Assembly: GCA_029213045.1 (NCBI GenBank)
Contig: JARGPN010000016.1
Coordinates: forward strand, 150,533 to 214,532
Origin: Alcanivoracaceae bacterium
Lineage (GTDB): Bacteria > Pseudomonadota > Gammaproteobacteria > Pseudomonadales > Alcanivoracaceae
DNA: 64,000 nucleotides
Direction: 5' to 3'
Positions 42,005 through 50,506 of this stretch are shown here, piece by piece. The notes under the pieces were generated by a model that was not told the origin of the DNA, searched no databases, and saw only the letters and a program-made list of their open reading frames with translations. A program made the position numbers and the translations under genes. Numbering within the stretch: the first letter of the stretch is position 1; each line of letters starts with the position of its first letter.

Positions 42005-43237
42005 CTAACCGGCGCCGGCGATAAAGTAGGAGCCGGTCAGGCCAGCTGAAAATAGCAGGAACAGCAGCGACAGAAGGTAGAATACCGGCATCGGCACGCT
42101 GGTGCTGTAGAGGCGTTTGTGTGAGCCCTTTTTACGCATCCTCGGCACTGCCAGCAAGACACTCGCATAGATGAAGCAGATGATGATTGCGCAGCCAATC
42201 GAGAAGTGTACGTAGAGGTCAAAGTAGACCGCCACCACCGACGACAGGAGCGCCGCACTCCAGATCACAAACACCGCACCGCTGAGCACGCCGCTGTCGA
42301 GATTGACGCGCCTACAGACCACCGGCGCCTTGTTCTCGCGGGCCAGCAGGTATAGCAGTCGCACTCCAGCGATAAAGCCCGCATTGAAGGTGGTGAGGGT
42401 GGCAAACAGGGAAATCAGCAACGTGCCGGCTGCGCCATAGCGAGTCGACAGCAGCGTGGTCAGCAGGTGATGGGGGATATCGCTGCCAGCAATGTCGGCC
42501 GCGCTGAAATGTTTTTCCAGTCCTAGGCAAACCAGACTGTAAACCAGTGCATTGACCAGAATGCCGGCGGTCATGGCCCAGGGAATCTTGCGCCGAAATG
42601 CGCCCGGTCCAATGCCCACCAGCGGCGTCCACTCGAACCCAATAAATAGAAAGATCGCCGTCGGCACCAGCAATACCAGCTGCTCTATGCCGGCCAACAA
42701 TGGTTCAGTGGCGGTGGCGGAGACTGCATCACTAGGCAGCAGGAACGCGGCCGCACCGATGGCTGCGAGTCCAGTGATCAGCGTCAGCGTCACCAACAAT
42801 TGCACTGTGCGCGGTAACTCGAGGCCGAACAGCTGCACGAACAACAACATCAGGTACAGCAGCGAGATTGACAGCCAGTGATTACCACCAGGAAAGATAC
42901 TGTCGAGGATGCGGCTGAACATGGCGGTTTCAGCGCCGGCGACCAAGATCAGCATGAACAGGTAAAGGTAGACGCACACAAGTGAAAAACGGTCGCCGAG
43001 CGCGAACTTGAGGTAGGTGCGAATGCCCGGCGAGGCAGGGAACATGCCAGACAGTTCGGAAATGCCCTGCGACACCAGTACCGATAGGCCCGCCGCCAGC
43101 CAAATCGCGGGAATAATCCAGCCCAGTACTGAAATCGCATGCAGTTCGGAAATGATCAGGAAACAGCTGGTCGACAGGGATAGCCCTGCGGCAATTGCAA
43201 AATAGAACAGAAATTCTCGGGCGCTGCGCAAGGTCAC
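42005..43237 (-). CDS. APC-superfamily amino acid permease
   Basis: Inner-membrane protein of 410 residues with about eleven to twelve hydrophobic segments. The first helix region (SAREFLFYFAIAAGLSLSTS), an unwound helix 1 near SCFLI, and FLFIGFEWTPLVGIGPGAFRRKIPWAM in helix 6 to loop fit the APC fold. It starts at GTG 43237, overlapping the SCP2-like gene by four bases (GTGA). It is the last gene of the operon and may import the amino acid used by the adenylation enzyme or export product; this is inference. Confidence 0.8.
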   Translation of the reverse strand: MTLRSAREFLFYFAIAAGLSLSTSCFLIISELHAISVLGWIIPAIWLAAGLSVLVSQGISELSGMFPASPGIRTYLKFALGDRFSLVCVYLYLFMLILVAGAETAMFSRILDSIFPGGNHWLSISLLYLMLLFVQLFGLELPRTVQLLVTLTLITGLAAIGAAAFLLPSDAVSATATEPLLAGIEQLVLLVPTAIFLFIGFEWTPLVGIGPGAFRRKIPWAMTAGILVNALVYSLVCLGLEKHFSAADIAGSDIPHHLLTTLLSTRYGAAGTLLISLFATLTTFNAGFIAGVRLLYLLARENKAPVVCRRVNLDSGVLSGAVFVIWSAALLSSVVAVYFDLYVHFSIGCAIIICFIYASVLLAVPRMRKKGSHKRLYSTSVPMPVFYLLSLLFLLFSAGLTGSYFIAGAG

Positions 43238-43572
43238 CCCCAGAGAATCATGGTCAGGACATCGAGCCGAATCTGGTCGCGGGCGTCGCCGTAAACCTGC
43301 AGAGTGCCATTAATCGACTCCTCGGCCGGGTTGCTCCGGCCGCTAAGGATGCTGGCAAACACGCTGTCATCGGCGTAAAGAGTGATCATGTGCGAGGCGG
43401 AGTGTTTGCCTTCGCGTACCGACAAGATGGTGGCATCGACCACCACAGTTGCCGACCAGTCTGAATCCTCGGAGGCCAGCACGATGTGCGGGTTCCAGTC
43501 GGTGATGACATTGCGAACGCGGTCGTTGTTGTTAGCCTCGTCGACAAAGCGGGTGATCAGCTCATTGAGCAT
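43234..43572 (-). CDS. Small protein, possible SCP2-like lipid-binding domain
   Basis: Protein of 112 residues, no signal peptide. The second half (MITLYADDSVFASILSGRSNPAEESINGTLQVYGD followed by an alpha-helical end; quoted in two readings) resembles the sterol-carrier protein 2 pattern: an apolar strand, a short helix, a region of S/N/P, then a strand with GTLxVxGD. SCP2 domains bind fatty acyl chains or lipids, which suits this cluster. The similarity is by eye and weak; the safe call is small conserved-looking protein of unknown function. It overlaps both neighbours. Confidence 0.45.
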   Translation of the reverse strand: MLNELITRFVDEANNNDRVRNVITDWNPHIVLASEDSDWSATVVVDATILSVREGKHSASHMITLYADDSVFASILSGRSNPAEESINGTLQVYGDARDQIRLDVLTMILWG

Positions 43573-45191
43573 GTCTTGTTTTCCTGTGCTTGAGCACGGG
43601 TGCCAAAATGACGTGCGTGCAGGGAGTTGTAATCGAGCTTACCGCTGGCGCTGACCGGCATGTGCGCTATGGAGACTACTGCGCCTGGCACCATGTAGCG
43701 CGGCAAGTGTTGGCTACATTCGTGCATGATGGCGTGTGGGTCGATATCTTTGCGATCGATGAATACCACCAGCGCCTGTTCGTCCACCACTGAAGGCTCG
43801 TACAGCGCGGCCACAGTGGCGCCGGGCAGGAAACGGCGGATGCAGTGTTCAATCTCGTCGAGCTCTACGCGGTAGCCGCGAATATGGACCTGCCGGTTGA
43901 GGCGCCCCCAGAACAGCAATCCGTGTGGCGCCGACCAAGACGCCAAATCACCTGTGCGGTACCAGGCGTTAGCGCTGCCGTCAGCGTCAATGAGCGTGAT
44001 AAACTGCTGCGCGGTCTTGTCGGCATCGCCGAGATAACCGCTGGACAGCTGTGGCCCAGCCAGCAACAGCTCGCCTTTTTCGCCTTCTGCCAGCTCCGCG
44101 CCGCTATCGTCAGCAATGCGCACACGGCCGCCGGCGAGCGGCCGGCCGAGCGGCACCGTATCGAAGCTGTCCTCGTGCTGGAAGGTATAGCTTGTGACGG
44201 CAATGGTGGCTTCGGTGGGGCCGTACAGGTTGATGATACTACTGTGCGGTGCGGCCTCCTGCCAGCGTTGTGCCAGCGCTTGCGGCAGGGGCTCGCCGCA
44301 GAACAGCGACAGGCGCAGGCTAGGCGCCGTATCTGCCTTGAGCTGGCCAGCGCGGTCGAGCAGTGCTGCCTGGGTTGGCACCGAAAACCAAACACTGATC
44401 TGGTGCTTGTTGATTACGCGTAATGGAAACAGCATATCGGTCGCGCCAAACACATGCAGGCAGGCACCGGCCGCCCAGCAGCAAAACATGTCATGCACCG
44501 ACAGGTCAAAAGTCAGCTCAAAGGTCTGCGTCACCCGGTCCTGTTCGGACAGGGCACAAAGCTCATCGATGCCGCGCAGATAACTAATGACATTAGCGTG
44601 GCTGATAACGACGCCTTTGGGCTGACCGGTGCTTCCTGAGGTAAACAGCACATAACAGGGCTGATCTGGATCGACGAGGGCCTGCGACGGCGCAGGCGCA
44701 TCCCCAGCAGTGACCAACTGGCTGCGTGCGGGCAAGCCGTCAACGGCGGGCGGGATGGCGTGGGCGTCTACGATCACCAGCTTCAGCGGCGTGCGCAGAG
44801 CCGCCAGTAACGGCATAAGCTCTGGCAAGTCGGAGCTATCGCACAGCAGTAGGCGGATCGCGGCTTTTTCCAGAATGTAGAGATTGCGCGCCACCGGGTA
44901 CTTGCTGTTAAGCGGGACATAAGTGTGAGCCGCGTACAGTACACCAAGCAGCGATGCGTAATCACTGTAACGACGTGTACACCAGATGCCGACATGAGGA
45001 TGGTCCGCGACCGCATGGCGCTCTACAGTGGCGGCTAGGCGGCGCGCGTCGAGGTCGAGGTCGGCGTAGCAATAATCGCTGTCCGCCACATGCAGGGCCA
45101 CGTGATCGGGCCAGCGTTGTGCCGCTGCGCGAAACAGGCTGGTCAGGTCTCGCGCATGCAACGCGGTGTCACGCTCAGGCATTACCGTCAT
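43557..45191 (-). CDS. Stand-alone amino acid adenylation enzyme (NRPS A-domain type)
   Basis: ANL-superfamily enzyme of 544 residues with the full A-domain motif set: YVLFTSGSTGQPKGV (A3), FDLSVHDMF (A4), INLYGPTEATIAVT (A5), YRTGDLAS (A7), GRLNRQVHIRGYRVELDEIE (A8) and a C-terminal PVSASGKLDYNSL with the catalytic lysine (A10). The A4 Asp that contacts an alpha-amino group is kept, so an amino acid is likely; the specificity code cannot be read safely by eye. It has no fused carrier or condensation domain and must work with a separate carrier protein of the cluster. It starts one base after the desaturase stop. Confidence 0.9.
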   Translation of the reverse strand: MTVMPERDTALHARDLTSLFRAAAQRWPDHVALHVADSDYCYADLDLDARRLAATVERHAVADHPHVGIWCTRRYSDYASLLGVLYAAHTYVPLNSKYPVARNLYILEKAAIRLLLCDSSDLPELMPLLAALRTPLKLVIVDAHAIPPAVDGLPARSQLVTAGDAPAPSQALVDPDQPCYVLFTSGSTGQPKGVVISHANVISYLRGIDELCALSEQDRVTQTFELTFDLSVHDMFCCWAAGACLHVFGATDMLFPLRVINKHQISVWFSVPTQAALLDRAGQLKADTAPSLRLSLFCGEPLPQALAQRWQEAAPHSSIINLYGPTEATIAVTSYTFQHEDSFDTVPLGRPLAGGRVRIADDSGAELAEGEKGELLLAGPQLSSGYLGDADKTAQQFITLIDADGSANAWYRTGDLASWSAPHGLLFWGRLNRQVHIRGYRVELDEIEHCIRRFLPGATVAALYEPSVVDEQALVVFIDRKDIDPHAIMHECSQHLPRYMVPGAVVSIAHMPVSASGKLDYNSLHARHFGTRAQAQENKTCSMS

Positions 45192-45192
45192 G

Positions 45193-46089
45193 TCAGGCCT
45201 TTTCCGAGGTCAAGACATTGACGTTGCGGGCGATGCCAAGCAGCTCCATAGCACGAATAAACGCATAGCCCAAGTCCACTTCGAACCATCGGTGGGAGAA
45301 CTTGGCGCTGGCCGGCATGCGGTGATGGTTGTTGTGCAATGATTCGCCCAGCGACACCAACGACAACGAGTATACGTTGCGGCTGTTGTCCGCCGAACTA
45401 TAGTTACGGTAGCCGACTAGATGACACACCGAATTGATGCAGCTGGTGATGTGGTAGGAAAAGAAAATCCGGATCGGGCCGAAGTACATAAAGGTGCTGA
45501 AGGCGCTACGGCTGTCACGGGTAATGGCGTAGTCGATGACGGGCGGTATCACCAAGCCAAGAAATGCCCAGAGCTTGTAGGTGCTGCTGACAAAACGCAG
45601 GCGCGGGTTCTTGACCAGGTCCTTGCAGAACAGCATCGGGTTGGACACCTTGTGACTGAAGATCCAGACTAGGTGTGAATAGAAAAAGCCCTTTAGTCGG
45701 CCGAGCAAGTGACCTCCTTCAGTTACCACCGGGCTGTGCGGATCATTCTCCTTGTCGGCATAGCGATGATGACGACGGTGGTTGGCAACCCAATAGAACA
45801 CTGGCCCCTGCATCGCCATGGAGCCTAGAATCCCCAGCATCACTTCGGCCCAACCAGTGACCTGGAACGCCTTGTGGGAAATCAGCCTGTGGTAACCCAC
45901 GGTGATACCCCAGAACGTGAGCATGTAAAACACCACCAGCACCGCTAATGCCGCCGGATGGATCGGCAGGATCAGGTCGTAGGCCAAGGCCAGTGCGATG
46001 ATAACCGGCATCCCGATCACGAGAATGACTGCGTGAATCACCTTCACGGCATTGAGCTGGGCGGAAAACACATACAGTTTGTCTTTCAT
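45193..46089 (-). CDS. Acyl-CoA/ACP delta-9-type fatty acid desaturase
   Basis: Membrane-bound diiron desaturase of 298 residues. All three His boxes are present: HRLISH, HRRHH and HNNHH. Four hydrophobic segments surround them. The layout, with WVANHRRHHRYADKENDPHSP, is that of the stearoyl-CoA (delta-9) group. I start it at ATG 46089, seven bases after GGGGA; a TTG at 46122 overlaps the preceding stop. It probably inserts a double bond into the acyl chain of the cluster product. Confidence 0.9.
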   Translation of the reverse strand: MKDKLYVFSAQLNAVKVIHAVILVIGMPVIIALALAYDLILPIHPAALAVLVVFYMLTFWGITVGYHRLISHKAFQVTGWAEVMLGILGSMAMQGPVFYWVANHRRHHRYADKENDPHSPVVTEGGHLLGRLKGFFYSHLVWIFSHKVSNPMLFCKDLVKNPRLRFVSSTYKLWAFLGLVIPPVIDYAITRDSRSAFSTFMYFGPIRIFFSYHITSCINSVCHLVGYRNYSSADNSRNVYSLSLVSLGESLHNNHHRMPASAKFSHRWFEVDLGYAFIRAMELLGIARNVNVLTSEKA

Positions 46090-46118
46090 AAATAGTCCCC
46101 GTGGCGCCGCGGCGGTGG

Positions 46119-46967
46119 TCAAACCCTAGTGAGCATGAGCCGTAACAGGCCGGCTGTTTTCTGGTGAAATCCAATCAGGCTCATGGCGATATAGGTATGG
46201 AAGCGGTCATACAGCTCGACACCGAACCTGTCGACGATCTCCGCCTTACGGCGGCGCATGTTTTTCTGCCACGCGCGGCAGGTGCGGTAATAGTCGTAGG
46301 CGGCGTTCTCTGCATCCTGCAACGAGAAAAGGCCTTCGATGGCGGAGAACACATCGGAGAGCTCTGGCAGCGCAGAGTCCGGGAAGATGTGCTTCTGCAG
46401 GAACTCCGGCGTGTCGGTGGAGCGCGCAGTCTCTAAGTAAATGGTCTGCAGGCCGAGCTTACCGCCGGGCGCAAGCACACGATGGCAGGTCTCAAAGAAG
46501 CCGCGGTAGGCGTCGATGCGTTGCTGCTTGGACAGGTCCGGTTTGGCAAACGCCTCGAACGCTTCGACCGAGATAATGTTGCTGTAGGTCTTGTCGGCGG
46601 GCAGGTCGCACCAGTCGAGCAAGGCGGCATTTAGGTTGCCTCCGGCGTCGGACTGGCAGTGTTGCAGCTGCTCCTTGCTCAGCGTAATGCCTTGGTGGTC
46701 GATGCCGGGCTGGCGTGCAATCGCTTCACGCAAGGCACCACCCCAGCCACAGCCAATATCCAGCAGCCCCGAGCCTGCGGCTAGGTCCATGCGATCGTAG
46801 TACCACGCCAGCTTGTTGAACTGCGCCCGGGACAGAGTTTCATCGCCATCGAGCCAGCGCGCGCAGCTGTAGAACATGCCATCGTCGAGCCACAGGCTGA
46901 AGAAATCATTGGAGGTATCGTAGTGGAACTGGATCGCTTCCGCGTTCGCACCCTGATTGGTCGCCAT
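46119..46967 (-). CDS. Cyclopropane-fatty-acid-synthase-like SAM methyltransferase
   Basis: SAM-dependent enzyme of 282 residues. FHYDTSNDFFSLWLDDGMFYSCARW is the CFA/mycolic acid synthase start (quoted here in family form), followed by the SAM motif LLDIGCGWGG and NIISVEAFEAFAKPDL. It may turn a double bond made by one of the desaturases into a cyclopropane or a methyl branch. It is shorter than housekeeping Cfa (about 380 residues), lacking the N-terminal lipid-binding domain, as seen in pathway-specific relatives. It lies two bases from the carrier gene. Confidence 0.87.
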   Translation of the reverse strand: MATNQGANAEAIQFHYDTSNDFFSLWLDDGMFYSCARWLDGDETLSRAQFNKLAWYYDRMDLAAGSGLLDIGCGWGGALREAIARQPGIDHQGITLSKEQLQHCQSDAGGNLNAALLDWCDLPADKTYSNIISVEAFEAFAKPDLSKQQRIDAYRGFFETCHRVLAPGGKLGLQTIYLETARSTDTPEFLQKHIFPDSALPELSDVFSAIEGLFSLQDAENAAYDYYRTCRAWQKNMRRRKAEIVDRFGVELYDRFHTYIAMSLIGFHQKTAGLLRLMLTRV

Positions 46968-46969
46968 GA

Positions 46970-47221
46970 TCAGGCTCCTGCTTCTTGTTGCATCGCATGA
47001 ATGTGGTTGGCCAGTGCTTCAACGGTCGGGTTGTCATAGAGTTCGGCAGGATCAAGGTCCAGGTCGAAGGTGTCGGAGAGATTGCTGATGATGCCGATGC
47101 CCACCGCGCTGTCGATGCCGTACTTGTCGAATGACTTGGTGGTATCAATGTCACTTTCCTTTAGACCAAGCATATCGACCAATTCTTGCTTGACGGTACC
47201 AATGATCTGTTTCTTGTCCAT
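46970..47221 (-). CDS. Acyl carrier protein 1, FAAL-associated type
   Basis: Carrier protein of 83 residues from ATG 47221. The phosphopantetheine serine is in YGIDSAVGIGIISNL. The downstream LDLDPAELYDNPTVEALANHI matches carriers that work with fatty acyl-AMP ligases and PKS systems. The frame extends upstream to 47320, but that part overlaps the desaturase 3' end and is not used. It most likely receives the acyl chain from the ligase at 48.8-50.5 kb. Confidence 0.92.
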   Translation of the reverse strand: MDKKQIIGTVKQELVDMLGLKESDIDTTKSFDKYGIDSAVGIGIISNLSDTFDLDLDPAELYDNPTVEALANHIHAMQQEAGA

Positions 47222-47271
47222 ATTGCAGTGCTCCTTTATCGGGTGCGTTAAGAGTGAAGTTAGCCTTAGAT

Positions 47272-48138
47272 CTACTGTGTGGGCACATGGTGGTCCGCCG
47301 AATGGGCCGCCGGCCGCCACCTGAAGTTCATGAAGTGGCCATGGCGGACCACCTTGCGCGCTTCATCTGGCAGCATCTGCGCTCGCAGCGCCTTCATCTG
47401 TGTCCAGTGGGTGGACGGACTGAAGTGATGCTCTTGATGATAACCGTTGTTGAAGAACAGAAAGTTGTAGGCTCGGTCATAGCAGCTGACTGCGTCGGTC
47501 AGGCGGTTGCCGGGAATGGCGTTGTGGTGCTCGACATAGTTATGGAAGAACGACAGGTGTTGGGCGGCGACCCAAACCGGTAAATACCAGACTAAGAAGA
47601 AATGCAGGTCGATCCAAGCAAAGCACAGCATCATGCCAATGATCGCTAGGCTCTCGGTCACCACGTTGAGTATGTCTCCTTTCTTGCGTGCCTGACGGAT
47701 GTAATAGCCCCAGTCGAGACGGAATGGGCCTAGCAGGGTGTAGATGAGCAGGTTCTCCGGCTTGTCCTCACGCGGGGAGAAACGGTAGCTCGATGACAGA
47801 TCACGGGTGGCGCGAGGCTGGCTAGGCTTGTCGTTGTTGCCAGTGTGATGATTAAAGTGGTGATGCTTGAAAAGGGTGTAGGGCATGCCCAGTGCCATGC
47901 TGCACATCACGCCGAACAGGCTATTCAGAGGCTTGTAGACAAAGAAGGGGTTGTGGATGGCCTGGTGTGCTTGGCTCTGGTAGTTAGCACAGATTACTAC
48001 CGATATCAGGATGCCGACCGGCACTAGGAACCACCAGGCGAGATGCCGGTTAAGCAGCACAATGGTAACCAGCGCCGCCACCTCGGCTGCCACGACAAGT
48101 ACCACCCAAGCGTCCATTTTATTGTGAAAAAGCTTCAT
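47272..48138 (-). CDS. Membrane fatty acid desaturase (possible acetylenase)
   Basis: Diiron membrane desaturase of 288 residues, different in type from the other one. His boxes are HQAIH (HX3H), HHHFNHH, and HQEHH; a further HNYVEHH is seen. Two hydrophobic pairs flank them. Fatty acyl-AMP ligase, desaturase and carrier protein is the gene set of the jamABC/ttuABC terminal-alkyne cassettes, so an acetylenase role is possible, but the desaturase family alone does not prove it. It lies 50 bases before the carrier gene. Confidence 0.86.
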   Translation of the reverse strand: MKLFHNKMDAWVVLVVAAEVAALVTIVLLNRHLAWWFLVPVGILISVVICANYQSQAHQAIHNPFFVYKPLNSLFGVMCSMALGMPYTLFKHHHFNHHTGNNDKPSQPRATRDLSSSYRFSPREDKPENLLIYTLLGPFRLDWGYYIRQARKKGDILNVVTESLAIIGMMLCFAWIDLHFFLVWYLPVWVAAQHLSFFHNYVEHHNAIPGNRLTDAVSCYDRAYNFLFFNNGYHQEHHFSPSTHWTQMKALRAQMLPDEARKVVRHGHFMNFRWRPAAHSADHHVPTQ

Positions 48139-48182
48139 TATTTCTCACCTATCCTTACGTACAGTTGGCACGGTCAGCCCGG

Positions 48183-48803
48183 TTACTTATTGCCCGCCAC
48201 GTACTCATCAATCTTCTCCGGCGAGTAGGGCATGTCCTTGATCATGCTCTTAAGCATGGTGCCCACCGACGGCATCTCTTCCGGGTCCTGATGAGTGGAC
48301 GGGTCAAGCAAGCCCGAACGCTGGATCGCCTTGCCACAATGCAGGTAGATGCTCTCGAGCCTGAACAGGGTGCCAATGCGCGCGCGCTTACCGTCGAGCA
48401 GGTACCGGTCGAGGAGGCTGGCGTCGTTAGTGATGTACGCAGTAGCGGTGGCGCGCAGAGTAATGTCATAACCGTTAATCATGAACAAGAGGCCCACGCG
48501 CGGATCGCTCAGCAGGTTCTCGAAATTTTCAATCTTGTTGTTGCCTTTGCCGTCCGGCATGAACAGCCACTGGTCATCAAGGATGCGCACGAACCCCGGC
48601 TTGCCGCCACGCGGCGACACCTTAATGCCCCTCTCCCCCACCGAAGACAGAAACATCAACGATGATTTCTCGATGATCATGCGCGAGTACTTCTCCAGCT
48701 GGGTCATGACAGAATCCAGATAGATCTGCGCCGGCGGGAACGGAAACATGTTACGCAGCTCGTCGCGGCTCTTGATCAGCTTGATGTTGTCGGGGTCAAA
48801 CAT
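48183..48803 (-). CDS. Pyridoxamine-phosphate-oxidase-like FMN split-barrel protein
   Basis: Flavoprotein-like protein of 206 residues. The PPOX-fold pattern is visible: SSLMFLSSVGERGIKVSPRGGKPGFV, then ENLLSDPRVGLLFMINGYDITLRATATAYI, and a late SIYLHCGKAIQRSGLLDP typical of the MSMEG_1061-like subgroup. FMN or F420 binding is expected by family. A redox step on the nitrogen or on an unsaturated intermediate is possible; there is no direct evidence. It lies between the desaturase and the fatty acyl-AMP ligase genes. Confidence 0.82.
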   Translation of the reverse strand: MFDPDNIKLIKSRDELRNMFPFPPAQIYLDSVMTQLEKYSRMIIEKSSLMFLSSVGERGIKVSPRGGKPGFVRILDDQWLFMPDGKGNNKIENFENLLSDPRVGLLFMINGYDITLRATATAYITNDASLLDRYLLDGKRARIGTLFRLESIYLHCGKAIQRSGLLDPSTHQDPEEMPSVGTMLKSMIKDMPYSPEKIDEYVAGNK

Positions 48804-48829
48804 AGCCTAGTACCCGTTGCCGTATTTAA

Positions 48830-50491
48830 TCATGCGGCGTTGTCTAGCTTGAACGCCGCAGCACGCCGTTGGTGACACTTTGAGCGGCGAATCTTTCCCG
48901 AGGTGGTGCGCGGCAGCGAGAACTCCGGGTAAAACAGCACGTCGGCAAAGCTGAAGCCGAAGTTCTTCTGCACTGTAAGACGAATCGCGTCCAGCAGTGT
49001 CGGCAGCTGCTCATCCTTTACCAGCTCCTGCGGCGTCTCGATATGCAGGCGAATACCGTCGTCGTCCTGATGCACGGCCATCACTTTCCCAGTCAGCGCC
49101 TGAACCTCCTCGCCTAGCACGCCTTCGATATCGACTGCATACAAGTTGGTGCCATTGATAATCAGGGAGTCCTTGAGACGGCCCACTACGTAAAGCTGGC
49201 CAGCATCAAAAAATCCGACGTCGCCGGTACGGAAATAGCGCAGTCCATCGATCTGGAAGAAGTAGCCATCGTTGTCTCGGTTGAGGTAACCGGGCGTAAC
49301 CGAATCACCACAAACAAGGATCTCACCGACCTGACCATCGTTAAGCAGTGAGCCGGATTCATCCGCGATACGGACGAGGTTGTTACCCGCCTGGGGGCCG
49401 CAGCTGACGTACTGCTTTTGAGCGCCGGTGTCATTGTCGCCGGTATCAATGGTACGGGTGATAACGCCATAGTCCTGCGGCACGGAAGCGGTAGTGACCA
49501 TCAGCGTGCATTCGGCGAGTCCATAGCAAGGGGTCAGGGCGGTGCGCTTGAAACCCTGTGCGGCAAACTGGTTGGCGAAGCCTTCTAGGTCGGTGGGATC
49601 AATCGGTTCAGCACCGCAATAGGCCACTCGCCAGCTCGACAAGTCGAGTTCACCGCCAGTGTAGTTCTGCGCCCTGCGTACGGCGGCGCGGTAGGCGAAG
49701 TTGGGACCGCCGGAGATGTTGATACGATAGCGCGAGATTGCCTCGAGCCACAAAATCGGGTTGCGAATGAACGTAAGCGTATCGAGCACATACAGCGGGC
49801 TGCCAATATACGCGGCTTGGATCACGTTTCCGATCAGACCCATATCATGGTAAACCGGCAGCCAGGTAAGCCCAACCACCGCATCGTAGCCGCCTTCCGG
49901 TGAGTTGAAGGTGTCGGCAATGATGCGCGAGTTAGCGAGGATGTTTCGGTGCGTTAGCACGACCCCCTTGGGTTCGGAGGTTGAACCGGAGGTGTACTGC
50001 ACCATCACCGTGGAGTCGGCGTCCGCGTCGGCGTCCGCGTCGGCATACTGAAGCTCGCTCGGTGCCAGCACCGCGATATCCTCGAATGTGCAAGTGCTAT
50101 CGAGATCCAATTCCTGGCCGGCAAACAGCGGCAGGCTGGCGGCATCGGTGATCAGATTGCGGACGCGACTATCGCTGACAATGCTGTGCAGTCGGCGGCT
50201 CTTGCGGCCAGGCACGGGTGGGTGTGAAGGGATCACGACGACATTGTTGAGCACACAGGCAAAGAACAGCTCAATAAAATGCTGGTTGTCCAGCGTTGAC
50301 AGGCAGACGCTCCTGCGTGCGGACGGATTGGCCTGTAACCAGGTGCCAAGCCGAGCGGCGAAATCGAACAGGTCACGGTAGCGCAGCGCGCGCGTTACCT
50401 CGAGCCTGTGGTCAAGAAAGTGAAACACCGCCTTGTCTGGCTGGCGCTTGTAGTGATCTATCAATAATTTCCTGAGCGTTTCCATGTTCAC
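48830..50491 (-). CDS. Fatty acyl-AMP ligase
   Basis: ANL-superfamily ligase of 553 residues. The FAAL group is indicated by SHPPVPGRKSRRL near residue 95, VQYTSGSTSEPKGVVLTHRN, WLPVYHDMGLIGNVI, YGLAECTLMVTT, and VGRLKDSLIINGTNLYAVDIE. The lysine of the last motif is in TTSGKIRRSK. It activates a fatty acid as the adenylate and passes it to carrier protein 1. A (GCSGAC)5 repeat at 50015-50044 encodes an (Ala-Asp)5 run immediately before the P-loop motif, which I do not know from other members. Confidence 0.92.
   Translation of the reverse strand: MNMETLRKLLIDHYKRQPDKAVFHFLDHRLEVTRALRYRDLFDFAARLGTWLQANPSARRSVCLSTLDNQHFIELFFACVLNNVVVIPSHPPVPGRKSRRLHSIVSDSRVRNLITDAASLPLFAGQELDLDSTCTFEDIAVLAPSELQYADADADADADSTVMVQYTSGSTSEPKGVVLTHRNILANSRIIADTFNSPEGGYDAVVGLTWLPVYHDMGLIGNVIQAAYIGSPLYVLDTLTFIRNPILWLEAISRYRINISGGPNFAYRAAVRRAQNYTGGELDLSSWRVAYCGAEPIDPTDLEGFANQFAAQGFKRTALTPCYGLAECTLMVTTASVPQDYGVITRTIDTGDNDTGAQKQYVSCGPQAGNNLVRIADESGSLLNDGQVGEILVCGDSVTPGYLNRDNDGYFFQIDGLRYFRTGDVGFFDAGQLYVVGRLKDSLIINGTNLYAVDIEGVLGEEVQALTGKVMAVHQDDDGIRLHIETPQELVKDEQLPTLLDAIRLTVQKNFGFSFADVLFYPEFSLPRTTSGKIRRSKCHQRRAAAFKLDNAA
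50015..50044 (-). repeat. Hexanucleotide tandem repeat in the fatty acyl-AMP ligase gene
   Basis: Five units alternating GTCGGC and GTCCGC on the plus strand, 30 bases, giving (Ala-Asp)5 in frame. The unit is a multiple of three, so gain or loss of copies keeps the frame. Confidence 0.95.
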
Positions 50492-50506
50492 CTCGTTGAT
50501 TTTTTG

